Positions 51,550 to 60,800 of a stretch of 64,000 bases of DNA are shown one piece after another. Positions within the stretch are counted from its first letter, which is position 1. Each line of letters opens with the position of its first letter. A model generated the notes under the pieces. That model saw only the letters and a program-made list of their open reading frames with translations. It had not been told where the DNA came from and searched no databases. Source of the stretch: UBA5704 sp036264355 (GTDB lineage Bacteria; Acidobacteriota; Thermoanaerobaculia; Multivoradales; UBA5704); the NCBI GenBank assembly GCA_036264355.1, contig DATARD010000048.1, positions 6,283 to 70,282 of the forward strand, given 5' to 3'. Made by a program: the position numbers and the translations under genes.

Positions 51550-52105
51550 AGATGACCACGAGGGAAGGCACGTATGTGCGCGCTGCCGGTCGAGAAAGAG
51601 TCGGTGGCTCCCGACGTGCTGCTGGCCCAGGGAGTCGAAAAGCGGGACCGGGATACCTATCTCCTCTGGGAGGAAAAACCTCCGGCCCTCATCTTCGAGA
51701 TCACGTCGCGCTCGACCCGGGACGAAGACACGGGGCACAAGAAGGATCTCTATGAGCAGCTCGGCGTGGCCGAGCTTGTCCTTTTCGATCCTTATGGGGA
51801 GTATCTAAACCACGGCTCCAGGGCTATCGGCTCGATCGGGGCGTCTATCAGCCATCTTCCCGAACCATGACGGCTCGCTCAACCTGCGGACCGCAGGTGT
51901 GACCGCGCGTCCTGAAGGAAAGAAGTTGCGGCTGGTGGACACGGCGACTGGCGAGAAGCTTCTCTGGGAGGAAGAGGTCGAAATAGCGCGCCGGCTGGCC
52001 GAGGCGCGTGCCGTCGAGGAGGCGGTGGCCCGCCGTGCCGCCGAGGAGCAGGCCCAAGCTCTCGCCGAGGAAGTCGCCCGGCTGCGGCGCGAGTTGAAGC
52101 GCTGA
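51550..52105 (+). pseudogene. Decayed Uma2 gene (N-terminus missing, frameshift)
   Basis: The region 51574-51870 encodes the middle of a Uma2 protein (SVAPDVLLAQGVEKRDRDTYLLWEEKPPALIFEITSRSTRDEDTGHKKDLYEQLGVAELVLFDPYGEYLN), then the frame changes near 51810-51890 and a second frame gives the end (TARPEGKKLRLVDTATGEKLLWEEEVEIARRLAEARAV plus the coiled coil). The first ~80 residues of a normal Uma2 are absent. Compare the intact copies at 4505 and 8073. Confidence 0.75.
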
Positions 52106-52137
52106 GTCCGAATCTTTCGCCGATCGAAAGGTCCTCC

Positions 52138-52848
52138 TCACCCGAGCTCCACCTCCGGCCGAGCCCGATCAACCAGCGCCGTAGTGACCTCCCCGCCGCA
52201 GGCGGTGCGGACGAGCGCAGCCAGGTCTTGGGTGGCGGTTTCGATGTCGGCTCGGGGGACCGGGGGAAGCCCTTCGATCACCAGGAAGGCGTGCCGGGTG
52301 GTTGCGGTCAGCTTGGTGCGGTCGGCTTCTTTCCAGTTCCAGCGGCGGCAGAGGGCTCCGAGATCGTCTTTGTAGAGGACCTCGCCGGGGTGCGGCGCTC
52401 GCGGCTCGGCTTCTCCGAGGAGGAGGGCCGGCTTTTCGTCGGCTGTCGCGATGGTCAGCAGGACGTCTCCTTGCACGGCGGCCAGATCCTCTCCTCCCAC
52501 CGGCACCAGCCAGCGCAGGGAGATGGTGTTGTAGGCATCGACCAGGGTGTTGATGTGCGGCACGGCATTTCCCTTGAGGACGCGGCGCACCAGGTTTTCG
52601 ATGGAGGAGGGGTGGTCTTTCGGCTTCGCTCCGAAGGCGCGGTAGGCCTCGCGCCAGGGGGCGATGCGGGGGTGCTCGCTCAGTTGGGCTCCGGCGAGGC
52701 GGCGGCGGACGGACTCTTCCTCGGCCCGTAACTGTTTGAGAATGTCGGCGTCCTCACCGGAGTTGTCGATACCGTGGGCGATGACGACGCCCAGGACCAC
52801 GGCGGGGAACTTGTCGAAGATGTCGCTCGTCACGCGCAGGGCTGTCAT
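52138..52848 (-). CDS. B3/4-domain protein (PheT-type tRNA-binding domain)
   Basis: 236 residues. The block YRAFGAKPKDHPSSIENLVRRVLKGNAVPHINTLVDAYNTISLRWLVPVGGEDLAAVQGDVLLTIA is the B3/B4 domain found in the beta subunit of phenylalanyl-tRNA synthetase and in stand-alone editing-like proteins. The stand-alone form may deacylate mischarged tRNAs, but this is not shown. Start at 52848: the -10 box TATGCT ends 7 nt before it, and the in-frame ATG at 52860 would lie inside the box. Confidence 0.85.
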   Translation of the reverse strand: MTALRVTSDIFDKFPAVVLGVVIAHGIDNSGEDADILKQLRAEEESVRRRLAGAQLSEHPRIAPWREAYRAFGAKPKDHPSSIENLVRRVLKGNAVPHINTLVDAYNTISLRWLVPVGGEDLAAVQGDVLLTIATADEKPALLLGEAEPRAPHPGEVLYKDDLGALCRRWNWKEADRTKLTATTRHAFLVIEGLPPVPRADIETATQDLAALVRTACGGEVTTALVDRARPEVELG

Positions 52849-52855
52849 GGCGCCG

Positions 52856-52861
52856 AGCATA
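52856..52861 (-). promoter_or_regulatory. -10 box (TATGCT) for the B3/4 gene
   Basis: TATGCT, 7 nt before ATG 52848 on the minus strand. It decides between the two possible start codons. Confidence 0.4.
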
Positions 52862-52906
52862 TCCCCCGATCAGACGGATGTGGCGAGCCTCCGAGAGGGC
52901 GCATGG

Positions 52907-52912
52907 TAAGAT
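52907..52912 (+). promoter_or_regulatory. -10 box (TAAGAT) for the PLD-type synthase gene
   Basis: TAAGAT with a 9-nt gap to the ATG at 52922; leaderless spacing, no ribosome site. Confidence 0.4.
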
Positions 52913-52921
52913 CGCGTCGAA

Positions 52922-54202
52922 ATGACACAATTTCTCTATCTGCTCGGCGGAGTCATCGGCGCTCTCGTGGTGGCGTTCGTCTACATCACGCTCGCCGCGA
53001 ACGCTGAAGCGAACCATCAGGATCGGGTGGTGAGCGTGCCGCTGATCGAGCCGGAGCTCGCGGCGTTTCTCCGGGTGCTCCAGGGAGCCGCTGGAGCTTG
53101 CGTGGTCGAGGGCAATGAAGTCGCGGTTTTCCAGAACGGCGACGAGATCTTTCCGGCGATGTTGGCGGCGATCCGGGAGAGCCGATCGACCATCCACTTC
53201 GCGACCTACATCTATTGGGCCGGGACGATGCCGCGAGAGTTCGCGCAGGCGCTCTCCGAGGCTGCCCGGCGCGGGGTGATGGTGAGGCTCGTTCTCGACA
53301 GCGAAGGAGCCGAGCGGATGCCTCGCGAGCTGGTGCGGCAGATGTGCGACGCAGGCTGCAAGGTCACCTGGTTCCGCCGGTTGCAGTGGTTCGACTGGAT
53401 GAAGTACAACCACAGATCGCATCGACGTCTGCTGATTGTGGACGGCACGATCGGCTTCACCGGCGGCGTCGGTATCGCCGACGAGTGGACAGGACACGCC
53501 CAGAGCCCCTCCCACTGGCGCGACACGCACGTGCGCCTCATCGGGCCGGTCGTTTCCGCCCTGCAGAGCGCGTTCACCGACAGTTGGAATCAGAGCACGG
53601 AGGAGCTGCTCCTCGACGCGCGGGATTTTCCACCTCTGCGGCAGACCGGCGACGTCCCCGTGTGTGCCGTGCTCAGCACTCCCGCGAATGGCGCCTCGGA
53701 GGCACAGCGCGTGATGGCTGCGCTCATCGCCGGCTCCACGCGCACGCTGTACATCAGCAATTCGTATTTCGTCCCCACGCCGTCCTTCATCGACGCGCTC
53801 TGCGCCGCGCGCGATCGCGGCGTCGACGTTCGCATTCTCGTGCCCGGACCCTACCATGACCAGAAGCTCGTCCAGCGGGCGAGCCGCCACAGTTGGCCAC
53901 GTCTCGTCGAGCACGGTGTCGGCATCTATGAGTATCAGCCGACGATGATGCACGCCAAGACCGTCGTCGCGGACGGCGAGCTCGTGCTGGTGGGCTCGAT
54001 CAACTTCGATCCACGGTCGTTCGCGTTGAACTCGGAGTTCGGCGTGATCATCGTCAACCGCCGGCTCGCCGCCGAGATGGTGCTTTCCTTCGAGGCCGAC
54101 CGCGAGCGCTCGGTCCGGGTGCTTCCCGCCACGATCGCATCGCGCGGCATCGTCAATTCCGCGCTGAATGCAATCTGCTACTGGGGGCGCGCGCAGCTCT
54201 AG
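52922..54202 (+). CDS. Cardiolipin-synthase-like phospholipase D protein
   Basis: 426 residues. A membrane segment at the N-terminus (FLYLLGGVIGALVVAFVYITLAA), then two PLD repeats. The second has a full HxK site (MHAKTVVADGELVLVGSINFDPRS), the first has HRRLLIVDGTIGFTGG with Arg in place of Lys. YISNSYFVPTPSFIDALCAARDRGVDVRILVPGPYHDQKLV is typical of ClsA/ClsB-type cardiolipin synthases, which join two phosphatidylglycerol molecules in the inner membrane. The Lys-to-Arg change may weaken activity. Confidence 0.9.
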   Translation: MTQFLYLLGGVIGALVVAFVYITLAANAEANHQDRVVSVPLIEPELAAFLRVLQGAAGACVVEGNEVAVFQNGDEIFPAMLAAIRESRSTIHFATYIYWAGTMPREFAQALSEAARRGVMVRLVLDSEGAERMPRELVRQMCDAGCKVTWFRRLQWFDWMKYNHRSHRRLLIVDGTIGFTGGVGIADEWTGHAQSPSHWRDTHVRLIGPVVSALQSAFTDSWNQSTEELLLDARDFPPLRQTGDVPVCAVLSTPANGASEAQRVMAALIAGSTRTLYISNSYFVPTPSFIDALCAARDRGVDVRILVPGPYHDQKLVQRASRHSWPRLVEHGVGIYEYQPTMMHAKTVVADGELVLVGSINFDPRSFALNSEFGVIIVNRRLAAEMVLSFEADRERSVRVLPATIASRGIVNSALNAICYWGRAQL

Positions 54203-54262
54203 ACAGTCATAGCCCTCGTGGCCGGCGGACCGCCCACGGGGGCTGTGGATGATGCGCGCGGC

Positions 54263-54583
54263 TCAGGGCTGGGAGGGCGTGCCGCCGCCGGGGACCGGGT
54301 CGCCGCCGCCGTTGGTGCCGGAGGAGCCGCAGCCGTTCGGATCGAGGCCGGCACCGCGGTCACCGCCGCAGGCGGTCGATTGCGGGCTCGGCCGGATTCC
54401 GAGGACCGACCGCACGAACGACCACAGGCTGTCGAGTCGATTCCAGGAAACCGGCGAGATCTCGCCGCGGGACAGACCGGCCCGACCGGATCCTGCCGCT
54501 CCGGCGGAGGCCACGGGTCCGACGAGCGCCACGATGAGGACCAGCACGGCCACGACACGCAAACTTCTCTGGTTCCACAACAT
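54263..54583 (-). CDS. Small exported glycine-rich protein
   Basis: 106 residues. Signal-peptide-like start (SLRVVAVLVLIVALVGPVASAGAA) and a low-complexity end rich in Gly/Asp/Pro (CGGDRGAGLDPNGCGSSG and GGGDPVPGGGTPSQP). AGGAGGGG lies about 3-8 nt before the ATG at 54583. No family recognised. The motif GLDPNG echoes QIDPDG in the 40-residue peptide at 19932. Confidence 0.65.
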   Translation of the reverse strand: MLWNQRSLRVVAVLVLIVALVGPVASAGAAGSGRAGLSRGEISPVSWNRLDSLWSFVRSVLGIRPSPQSTACGGDRGAGLDPNGCGSSGTNGGGDPVPGGGTPSQP

Positions 54584-54754
54584 TTTCCCCTCCTGAATCT
54601 ACGGCATGCGCGCACGTCGCCCGAAAAGGACCGGCGCGTCCGCAGAGAATTTGTATGTGCTCCCTGGATCGACAGTCTAGCAATTTTTTGTGCGGCGTGC
54701 ACCCCCGGCCGCTCGCCGGTGCGCTCGCGCGATTTCTCGGTGAAATGTTTTCGC

Positions 54755-56215
54755 TCAGGGCCAGATGCCGCGGGCCAGGGCCGCCTCGGCGACTTTGGCG
54801 ATGGCGAGGGCATAGGCGGCGGTGCGCAGATCGATCTCGTCGCCGGCGGGGTGAAGTCCGCGCAGGCGGTGCCAGTGCTCCACCACGGCGTCGGTGGCCA
54901 GCTCCATGCGCCGCCGCAGCTTGGTGTTGATCTCATCGAGGAGCCACTGGTCGTTCTCCAGGTTCTGCACCCACTCGAAGTAGCTCACGGTGACGCCGCC
55001 GGAGTTGGCCAGGATGTCGGGAAGCACGACGATTCCCCGGTCGTGGAGGATGCGGTCCGCCTGCGGCGTCGAGGGTCCGTTGGCGAGCTCCACGATCAGC
55101 CGTGCCCGCACGGTGCCGGCGTTGTCGGCGCGCACCTGGTTCTCGAAGGCCGCGGGGATGAGGATGTCGCAGGGGATGCTGAGGAGCTGCAGGTTGTTGA
55201 TCGCCTCGGTCCCCGGGCAGCCGGTCACCGAGCCGGTTTCGTCCCGGTGGCGCGCCGCCGCCGCGAGGTCGATGCCGGAGGGGCGGAAGATGCCGCCGCC
55301 GGAGTCGCTCACCGCGATGACCCGCGCTCCGGCGGTCGCGAAGAGCTCGGCGGCGATGGCGCCGGTCTGGCCGAAGCCCTGGATGGCGATCCGTGCGCCG
55401 TTGACCGAGACGAGCCCCGGCACGACGCCGCGGGCGAGCGCCCGCCGCGTCACGCAGAGCGCTCCCTGCGCCGCGGCCTCCCGCCGGCCGAGGGAGCCGC
55501 CGAGGGCGAGCGGCTTGCCGGTGACCACGGGGAGATTGTTGCGGCCCGAGTGCATCACCTGGTAGGTGTCGTATATCCAGGCCATGACCTGGGGGCCGGT
55601 GTTGACGTCGGGACCCGGGATGTCGGTGTGCGGACCAATGTTGTCGCCGAGCGCCGCCACGAACCGCCGGGTGAGCTTGCGCAGCTCGATCTCGTTGAGC
55701 TTCTTGGGATCGCAGGCGACGCCGCCGTTGGCGCCGCCAAAGGGGAGATCGGCCACGGCGCATTTCCAGGTCATCCACGAGGCCATGGCCCGCATCTCGT
55801 CCTCGGTGACGTCGGGATGAAACCGCATTCCGCCCTTGCCCGGCCCGCGCACGGTGCTGTGCTGCACGCGGTAGCCGGTGAAGGTGCGGACGGTGCCGTC
55901 CTGCAGCTCGACCGGAAAATGGACGGTGAGGACACGGGAAGGCGATTTCAGGAAGTCGATGATCCCCTGGCGCAGGTTCGGGATGTACCGCGAGGCGCGG
56001 TCGAACTGGAGCTGCGCGATGCGGTAGGGGTTGAGGTCCTCCTCGGGGATGGCCGGCTCCGCGGGTGCGGTGAGCGCCATCTCCTCCGGCGGCATCGGAA
56101 GCATCGGCGGCACGGGCGGGTCCGGGCCGGGGTACAAGCCGGTGTCGGGCGCGTCCGGACGCAGCGTCCCTCCGGCGACTCCGCCCCGGCGGTGACCGCG
56201 GCTGAACGATCTCAT
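54755..56215 (-). CDS. Glu/Leu/Phe/Val dehydrogenase
   Basis: 486 residues. Oxidatively deaminates glutamate or a branched or aromatic amino acid with NAD(P). Catalytic and binding regions: YRVQHSTVRGPGKGGMRFHPDVTEDEMRAMASWMTWKCAVADLPFGGANGGV (active-site Lys), PGPDVNTGPQVMAWIYDTY, IAIQGFGQTGAIAAELFATAGARVIAVSDSGGGIFRPSGID (Rossmann) and DILIPAAFENQVRADN. A 40-50-residue N-terminal extension precedes the family core (an alternative start near residue 46). The ATG overlaps the stop of the cupin gene. Confidence 0.92.
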   Translation of the reverse strand: MRSFSRGHRRGGVAGGTLRPDAPDTGLYPGPDPPVPPMLPMPPEEMALTAPAEPAIPEEDLNPYRIAQLQFDRASRYIPNLRQGIIDFLKSPSRVLTVHFPVELQDGTVRTFTGYRVQHSTVRGPGKGGMRFHPDVTEDEMRAMASWMTWKCAVADLPFGGANGGVACDPKKLNEIELRKLTRRFVAALGDNIGPHTDIPGPDVNTGPQVMAWIYDTYQVMHSGRNNLPVVTGKPLALGGSLGRREAAAQGALCVTRRALARGVVPGLVSVNGARIAIQGFGQTGAIAAELFATAGARVIAVSDSGGGIFRPSGIDLAAAARHRDETGSVTGCPGTEAINNLQLLSIPCDILIPAAFENQVRADNAGTVRARLIVELANGPSTPQADRILHDRGIVVLPDILANSGGVTVSYFEWVQNLENDQWLLDEINTKLRRRMELATDAVVEHWHRLRGLHPAGDEIDLRTAAYALAIAKVAEAALARGIWP

Positions 56216-56634
56216 GCTCCCGGCTCCCAGCCGGCCGGGGCCAGCTCGAACGACGAGAACTGGAAGGCCGGAGCCACGGTGCAGCCCACCAGCGCCCAGC
56301 CGCCGAGGGTGCGGGCGGTCTGCCAGGCTCCCGCCGGCACGACCGCCTGCGGCCGTTCGCCGGCGGCGAGGTCGGAGCCGAGGCGGACCGTCGCGCCCGC
56401 GATCCGCAGCTCGAGGGGTGCCCCGAGATAGTGATGCCAGACCTCGTCGGCGTCGCGCACCCGGTGCCAGGCCGAGACCTCGCCCTCGCGTAACAGATAA
56501 TAGATGGCGGTCGACGCGCCGCGCCCGCCGCCGGGCGCGGCGGGCCGGAAGGTCTCGGCATAAAAACCGCCCTCCGGATGGGGAGCGAGGCCGAGCAGGC
56601 GGATGACCTCCTCGGCGGCCGGACCGGCGTTCAT
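56212..56634 (-). CDS. DUF985 cupin-fold protein
   Basis: 140 residues. AEEVIRLLGLAPHPEGGFYAETFRP followed by STAIYYLLREGEVSAWHRVRDADEVWHHYLGAPLEL, and PQAVVPAGAWQTARTLGGWALVGCTVAPAF near the end, is the DUF985 (cupin_5) signature with metal-binding His/Glu. Function unknown; a small-molecule enzyme is likely. Coupled to the genes on both sides by ATGA overlaps, so SIMPL protein, cupin and glutamate dehydrogenase are one operon. Confidence 0.9.
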   Translation of the reverse strand: MNAGPAAEEVIRLLGLAPHPEGGFYAETFRPAAPGGGRGASTAIYYLLREGEVSAWHRVRDADEVWHHYLGAPLELRIAGATVRLGSDLAAGERPQAVVPAGAWQTARTLGGWALVGCTVAPAFQFSSFELAPAGWEPGA

Positions 56635-57398
56635 TCGCAGGTTCCCTGCGCCGGACAGGGAGCGATCTCCCAGCGGACGATCACGGTGGCGTTCACCCCG
56701 ACCTGCCCGGCGGAGACCGGCGTCGACTCCGCCATGCCGGCCTGCATCATCATCCGGCTCTTCATCAGAGGTTGCGGAGAGACCTGGACGCCGCCCTCGG
56801 CGACTTCGAGGATGCGGACCAGGCGCACCTTGAGCGCCTGCGCGAGCGCGAGCGCCTTGGAGCGCGCCGCGGTCACCGCTTCGGTCAGCGCCTGGGCGCG
56901 CGCGCCTCGATCATCGCGCAGCCCGAACGCCACTCCGTCGAGCCGGTTGGCGCCGGCGCCGAGCCCGGCGTCGATCACCGGGCCGACCTGGTCGAGCTTG
57001 CGGAGGAGGATGGTGACGACGTTGCTCGCCTGGTAGCCGGAGATGTGCGGCTCGCCTTCGTTGCCGCGGTTCTGGGCGTAGACCGGGTTGAGGTTCAGCT
57101 CCGACGTCTGGATCTCCTCCGCCGGCACCCCGAGCTTGCGCACGGCGGCGAGCACCGCGTTGGCGACGCGGTTCACCTCCTCCTGTGCGGCTCTGGCAGT
57201 GGGCGCCTGGGCGAGCATACCGAGGCGCACCGTCGCCTCGTCCGGCGCCACCCGCGCTTCCCCTTCGCCGGATACCGTGAGCACCGGCACCGGAGTCGAG
57301 GGCAGAGACAAAGGGACCTCGGGCCGCGCCGCCTGGGCCCACGACGGTAGGACGGACGGCACCGACAGCAGGATGGCAAGCAGCAGGGCTCTCTTCAT
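56631..57398 (-). CDS. SIMPL-domain (DUF541) exported protein
   Basis: 255 residues. Signal peptide (MKRALLLAILLSVPSVLPSWAQA), then the DUF541/SIMPL core: VLTVSGEGEARVAPDEATVRLGMLAQAPTARAAQEEVNRVANAVLAAVRKLGVPAEEIQTSELNLNPVY, later ISGYQASNVVTILLRKLDQVGPVID and ARSKALALAQALKVRLVRILEVAE. Family members are periplasmic, linked with oxidative stress, and of unclear biochemistry. First gene of the operon with the cupin and dehydrogenase. Confidence 0.9.
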   Translation of the reverse strand: MKRALLLAILLSVPSVLPSWAQAARPEVPLSLPSTPVPVLTVSGEGEARVAPDEATVRLGMLAQAPTARAAQEEVNRVANAVLAAVRKLGVPAEEIQTSELNLNPVYAQNRGNEGEPHISGYQASNVVTILLRKLDQVGPVIDAGLGAGANRLDGVAFGLRDDRGARAQALTEAVTAARSKALALAQALKVRLVRILEVAEGGVQVSPQPLMKSRMMMQAGMAESTPVSAGQVGVNATVIVRWEIAPCPAQGTCE

Positions 57399-57457
57399 CC
57401 GGGCCTCCTTTCGGCCCCAGTATATGAGGTAGAAGGAGGTCCGGGTGAAGAAGAATA

Positions 57458-57483
57458 GGAGGCCCTCCGTTCGAAGGGCCTCC
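57458..57483 (-). terminator. Rho-independent terminator of the small membrane protein gene
   Basis: On the minus strand GGAGGCCCT pairs with AGGGCCTCC (9 bp, 8-nt loop), followed by TATTCTTCTTC. It lies 9 bp beyond the stop at 57492. Confidence 0.75.
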
Positions 57484-57491
57484 GCGTCCGA

Positions 57492-57740
57492 TCAGCGGGC
57501 GTTGGTTGGAGTCTGTGGGGTGTTTCCTGAGGCAGGTCCGGCAGCCGTTGCCGACCCGCCGCGGAACAGCGCGATCAGCCCGGCGATGAGGGCCAACCCG
57601 ACGAAGACCTCGCCGGCGGCGATGTATCCCAGGAGCAGCAGGATGAGGGCCACCAGGTTGAGGATCGGGGGCACGGCGCGGAGCACAAACGCCCGCGGCG
57701 GCGGCGGCGGCTCGATGTACTGGGGGGGGTTGTCGGTCAT
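57492..57740 (-). CDS. Small membrane protein
   Basis: 82 residues from ATG 57740 (AGGAGAGG upstream). Cytoplasmic proline-rich start (DNPPQYIEPPPPPRAF), two likely membrane helices (AVPPILNLVALILLLLGYIAAGEVFVGLALIAGLIALF), and a polar tail. No family assigned. Followed by its own terminator, so it is a single-gene transcription unit. Confidence 0.75.
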   Translation of the reverse strand: MTDNPPQYIEPPPPPRAFVLRAVPPILNLVALILLLLGYIAAGEVFVGLALIAGLIALFRGGSATAAGPASGNTPQTPTNAR

Positions 57741-57854
57741 GTCCTCTCCTCCTTGATGGCCGGACCCGGGAGCGGGCTCCGGTCGAACGAAATCCCTCAC
57801 GGTTTCACTTAATCGGCGTTGATGGCGGCTGGACGTTACGCCGGGACGCCGAGA

Positions 57855-60800
57855 TCAACGTGGCTCTCCGATGAGAACGAAAGGAGCCCAGTAGAAAGGA
57901 TGGGCAAAACGAGCCTGCCCGATCATCTCAAGCTTCGCCTGTCGCAGGGCCTCCGCCTTGTCCTGGCCCTGGTCCAGATGGCGGTAGAAGCTGATCATCA
58001 GGCCGGGAGTCGAGACGTCATCCACCTGCCACAGGCTCACGACCACACTGTGCGCCCCGGCGTAGAGCAGAGCACGGGTCACTCCGACCAACCCTTCCCC
58101 GCTGAACATCGTGCCGAGGCCGGTGTCGCAAGCTGACAGAACGACCAGGTCGGCGCCGAGCTGCAGGTTGAAGATCTCATAGACCTGCAACAACCCGTCC
58201 TCTCGCGAGCCGGGCGTTCGGGTCAAAACGAGCCCGGAAAGCTCCGGCTGCTTTTCGTCCAACAGACCGTGGGTGGCAAAGTGGATTCGCTGAGCGTGCC
58301 GCAGGAGGTCGTTGTCCTTGACGTTCTCTTCGGTCGCTTCACGATCCAGATACAATTTGGCCTCGCCCGGCGGATAGAGCTCGGCAATCCCCTCCACCTC
58401 GCGTCGTGATTGCGCGAGGCGGCCGAGCCCCGGGAGCGCTGATGCCAGCGAGCCATCGCGCAGAGAACCTGGAGGCGGCAGAGCCGGTGCACCGGCACTG
58501 GCAGCGACGGCCGGCAAGGGATCGGCGAAACCAACAAACCGAACCGGCGGAACCGCGCTCTCTTCACGCGCTTTGGATTGCGCCAACTCGGCGAGTACGC
58601 TGGCGGACGGCACATACGATACCGACTTTTCTTTGATCAGGTACGGCAGCTCAACGAAGTCTTGAGCATCTCCAGGGTCCATGGTCAACAGGGCCTCGAA
58701 GCTCAGGAAATGGAGCGGGCCATCGGGTGCCACGATCAGGCGGGGCCGATGAGCCAAAGCCTCCGACGCCGGGGCGATCAGCTCCAAGTAAAGCTTCCGG
58801 GCCAAATTGGCATAAAGCCCGAAACTGCGCCGGCCTGGTTTCTCGAGCCCGGCTCCGAGGCTGCGCACTTCTGAGGCAAGGTGAGCGGCGGATGGCAGGA
58901 TATAGCTCGTCAAGGTGTCTCGAGTCACCACAAAGAGGAAGGAACGCTCCTCGCCCACGGCATACTCCAGCAGGGCCGTGTGATCGTCCAAAAGCGCCTG
59001 GATTTGTGCCGGATGCAGAGAGTCCGGGTATCGAACGGCTGCATAACGAGGATGTCTACCGCGGATCTCCAATTCCAATTTTTCCCGGTCTTCATCGGCT
59101 TTCCGGGTTTCCTGATCGAGGAGCTGGGCCTTCGTGGCATCCCAAGACCCGGTCGAGAGATGTTCCAGCATCTGGGTCTGAAGCATGGAGATTCGGCTGT
59201 CGATCTCATCTTCCTTTTGTTTGAGATCAGCCGCGATTCCTCGCCGTACGTCGATCCGGCCCTCTGCCAGCAGATCGAGAAGGCCACGCGCCCGTGCGCG
59301 TTCGCTCGCCTCCAGCGCCGCAGGGAGGAAACCCCCGGCAGGATCGCGCTCGTGCAGGCGCATGAGAATATCGAGATGAAGCTCATAATAGGCTTGGCGC
59401 GAGGCGATGAATGAAACTCGGAGCCGCTGGCTCGCGACCTTGCTGCGCACACTGTTGAGGATGCTCAGGGCTTCCTCGATAGCCGCTCTCGCCGCCGGGA
59501 GGTCGCCTCGGTCGCGGTCCAGGCGCGCAAGGGCACCCTGTGCGGCAACCTCGACGACGAAATTCTGCAACCTGCGGCCCAGTTGCAGCGCCTGTGTGAG
59601 CTGGCCGGTCGCTCGGTCGTCGCTGCCCAGGGCGTGGGAGGCGCGGCCCAGTTCGAGAAGCACCTGCGCACGGCCGAGATCGTTGTTCGTTTGCTCGTTG
59701 AGAGCCAGGGCCTCCTCCAGGCAGCGCACACCGTCGTCGGCCTTGCTCAGGGCGATGTAGACCCGGCCCAGGTAATAGAGAGACTGGGCCAAGCCGGGGA
59801 CGAAGGCGAAGGTCCGCGAGATCCCAAGCGCTTGCTCATAATGCGTCACGGCCCCTTCGGTGTCACCTTGGAGCTGGAGAACCCACCCGAGATAGAGGAG
59901 AGGAAAAACTTCGCTCGTTCGGTCCTCGGACTTCTTCCGGGTCTCGAGTGCCGCCCGGTAGCACTCGCGGGCACGGTCCAAGTCTCCCAGGTACACGTTG
60001 GCTGAGCCCAGGCTGGTCAGGACGCTGGCTTCCTGAGCTTGGTTCCCTTGGATCTGATACAGCTTCAGAGCGGTTGAAAAGCGATCGATCGCCTGCTGCA
60101 ACTCTCCCCGCCGCAGGTGGACTCCAGCGGTCAACGATAGGAGATATGCTTCCGCAGCACGGTTGCCGGAGCGGCGGGACAAATCGAGCCCATCATCGAA
60201 GCAGCTCAGGGCGTGAGCAAGATCGCCGCGGTTGAGATCGATCAGGCCCACGGATGCCAGCGTGAAAGCTTCGCCGGCCGGAGCTCCCGCTTCTTTTTGG
60301 AGTTTCAAAGCCTGCTCATAGTAGCCGAGAGCCGTGGTCGTGTCCCCTGCGTCGGCATGAAGGACTCCCAGGTTGAAGAGCACCTCCGCCTGGCCTGCCG
60401 AGTCTCCGGCCTCTGTCCAGTGGCGCAGAGCCTGATCGTAGAATTCGGTGACCCGGGCCATCTCTTCGTGCTTTTTCTGGTGGACGAGTCCCACCTCGGT
60501 GAGCGCTCGCGCCTCCTCCCGCCGGTCGCCCAGCGCCCGCGCCAGCTCCCGGGCCTGCGAGAGAGATGCGAGCGCCGTGTCGTTGTCCCCGAGTCGCACC
60601 TGAAGATCGCCGATGTCGTTCAGCGTTCGCGCTTCCTGCACCCGGTCGCCAGCCGCCTTCCATGCCGCGAGCACCTGTTGCAGATCCTCCAAAGCCTTGC
60701 GCTTGTCTTCCAGGCGCTCACAGAAGCTCCGCTGCCGGGCGTCCGCGGCGGCCCGTTCGGTCGCCACCCGTGTCGTATCACCCGGCACGGCGGGCCGGAC

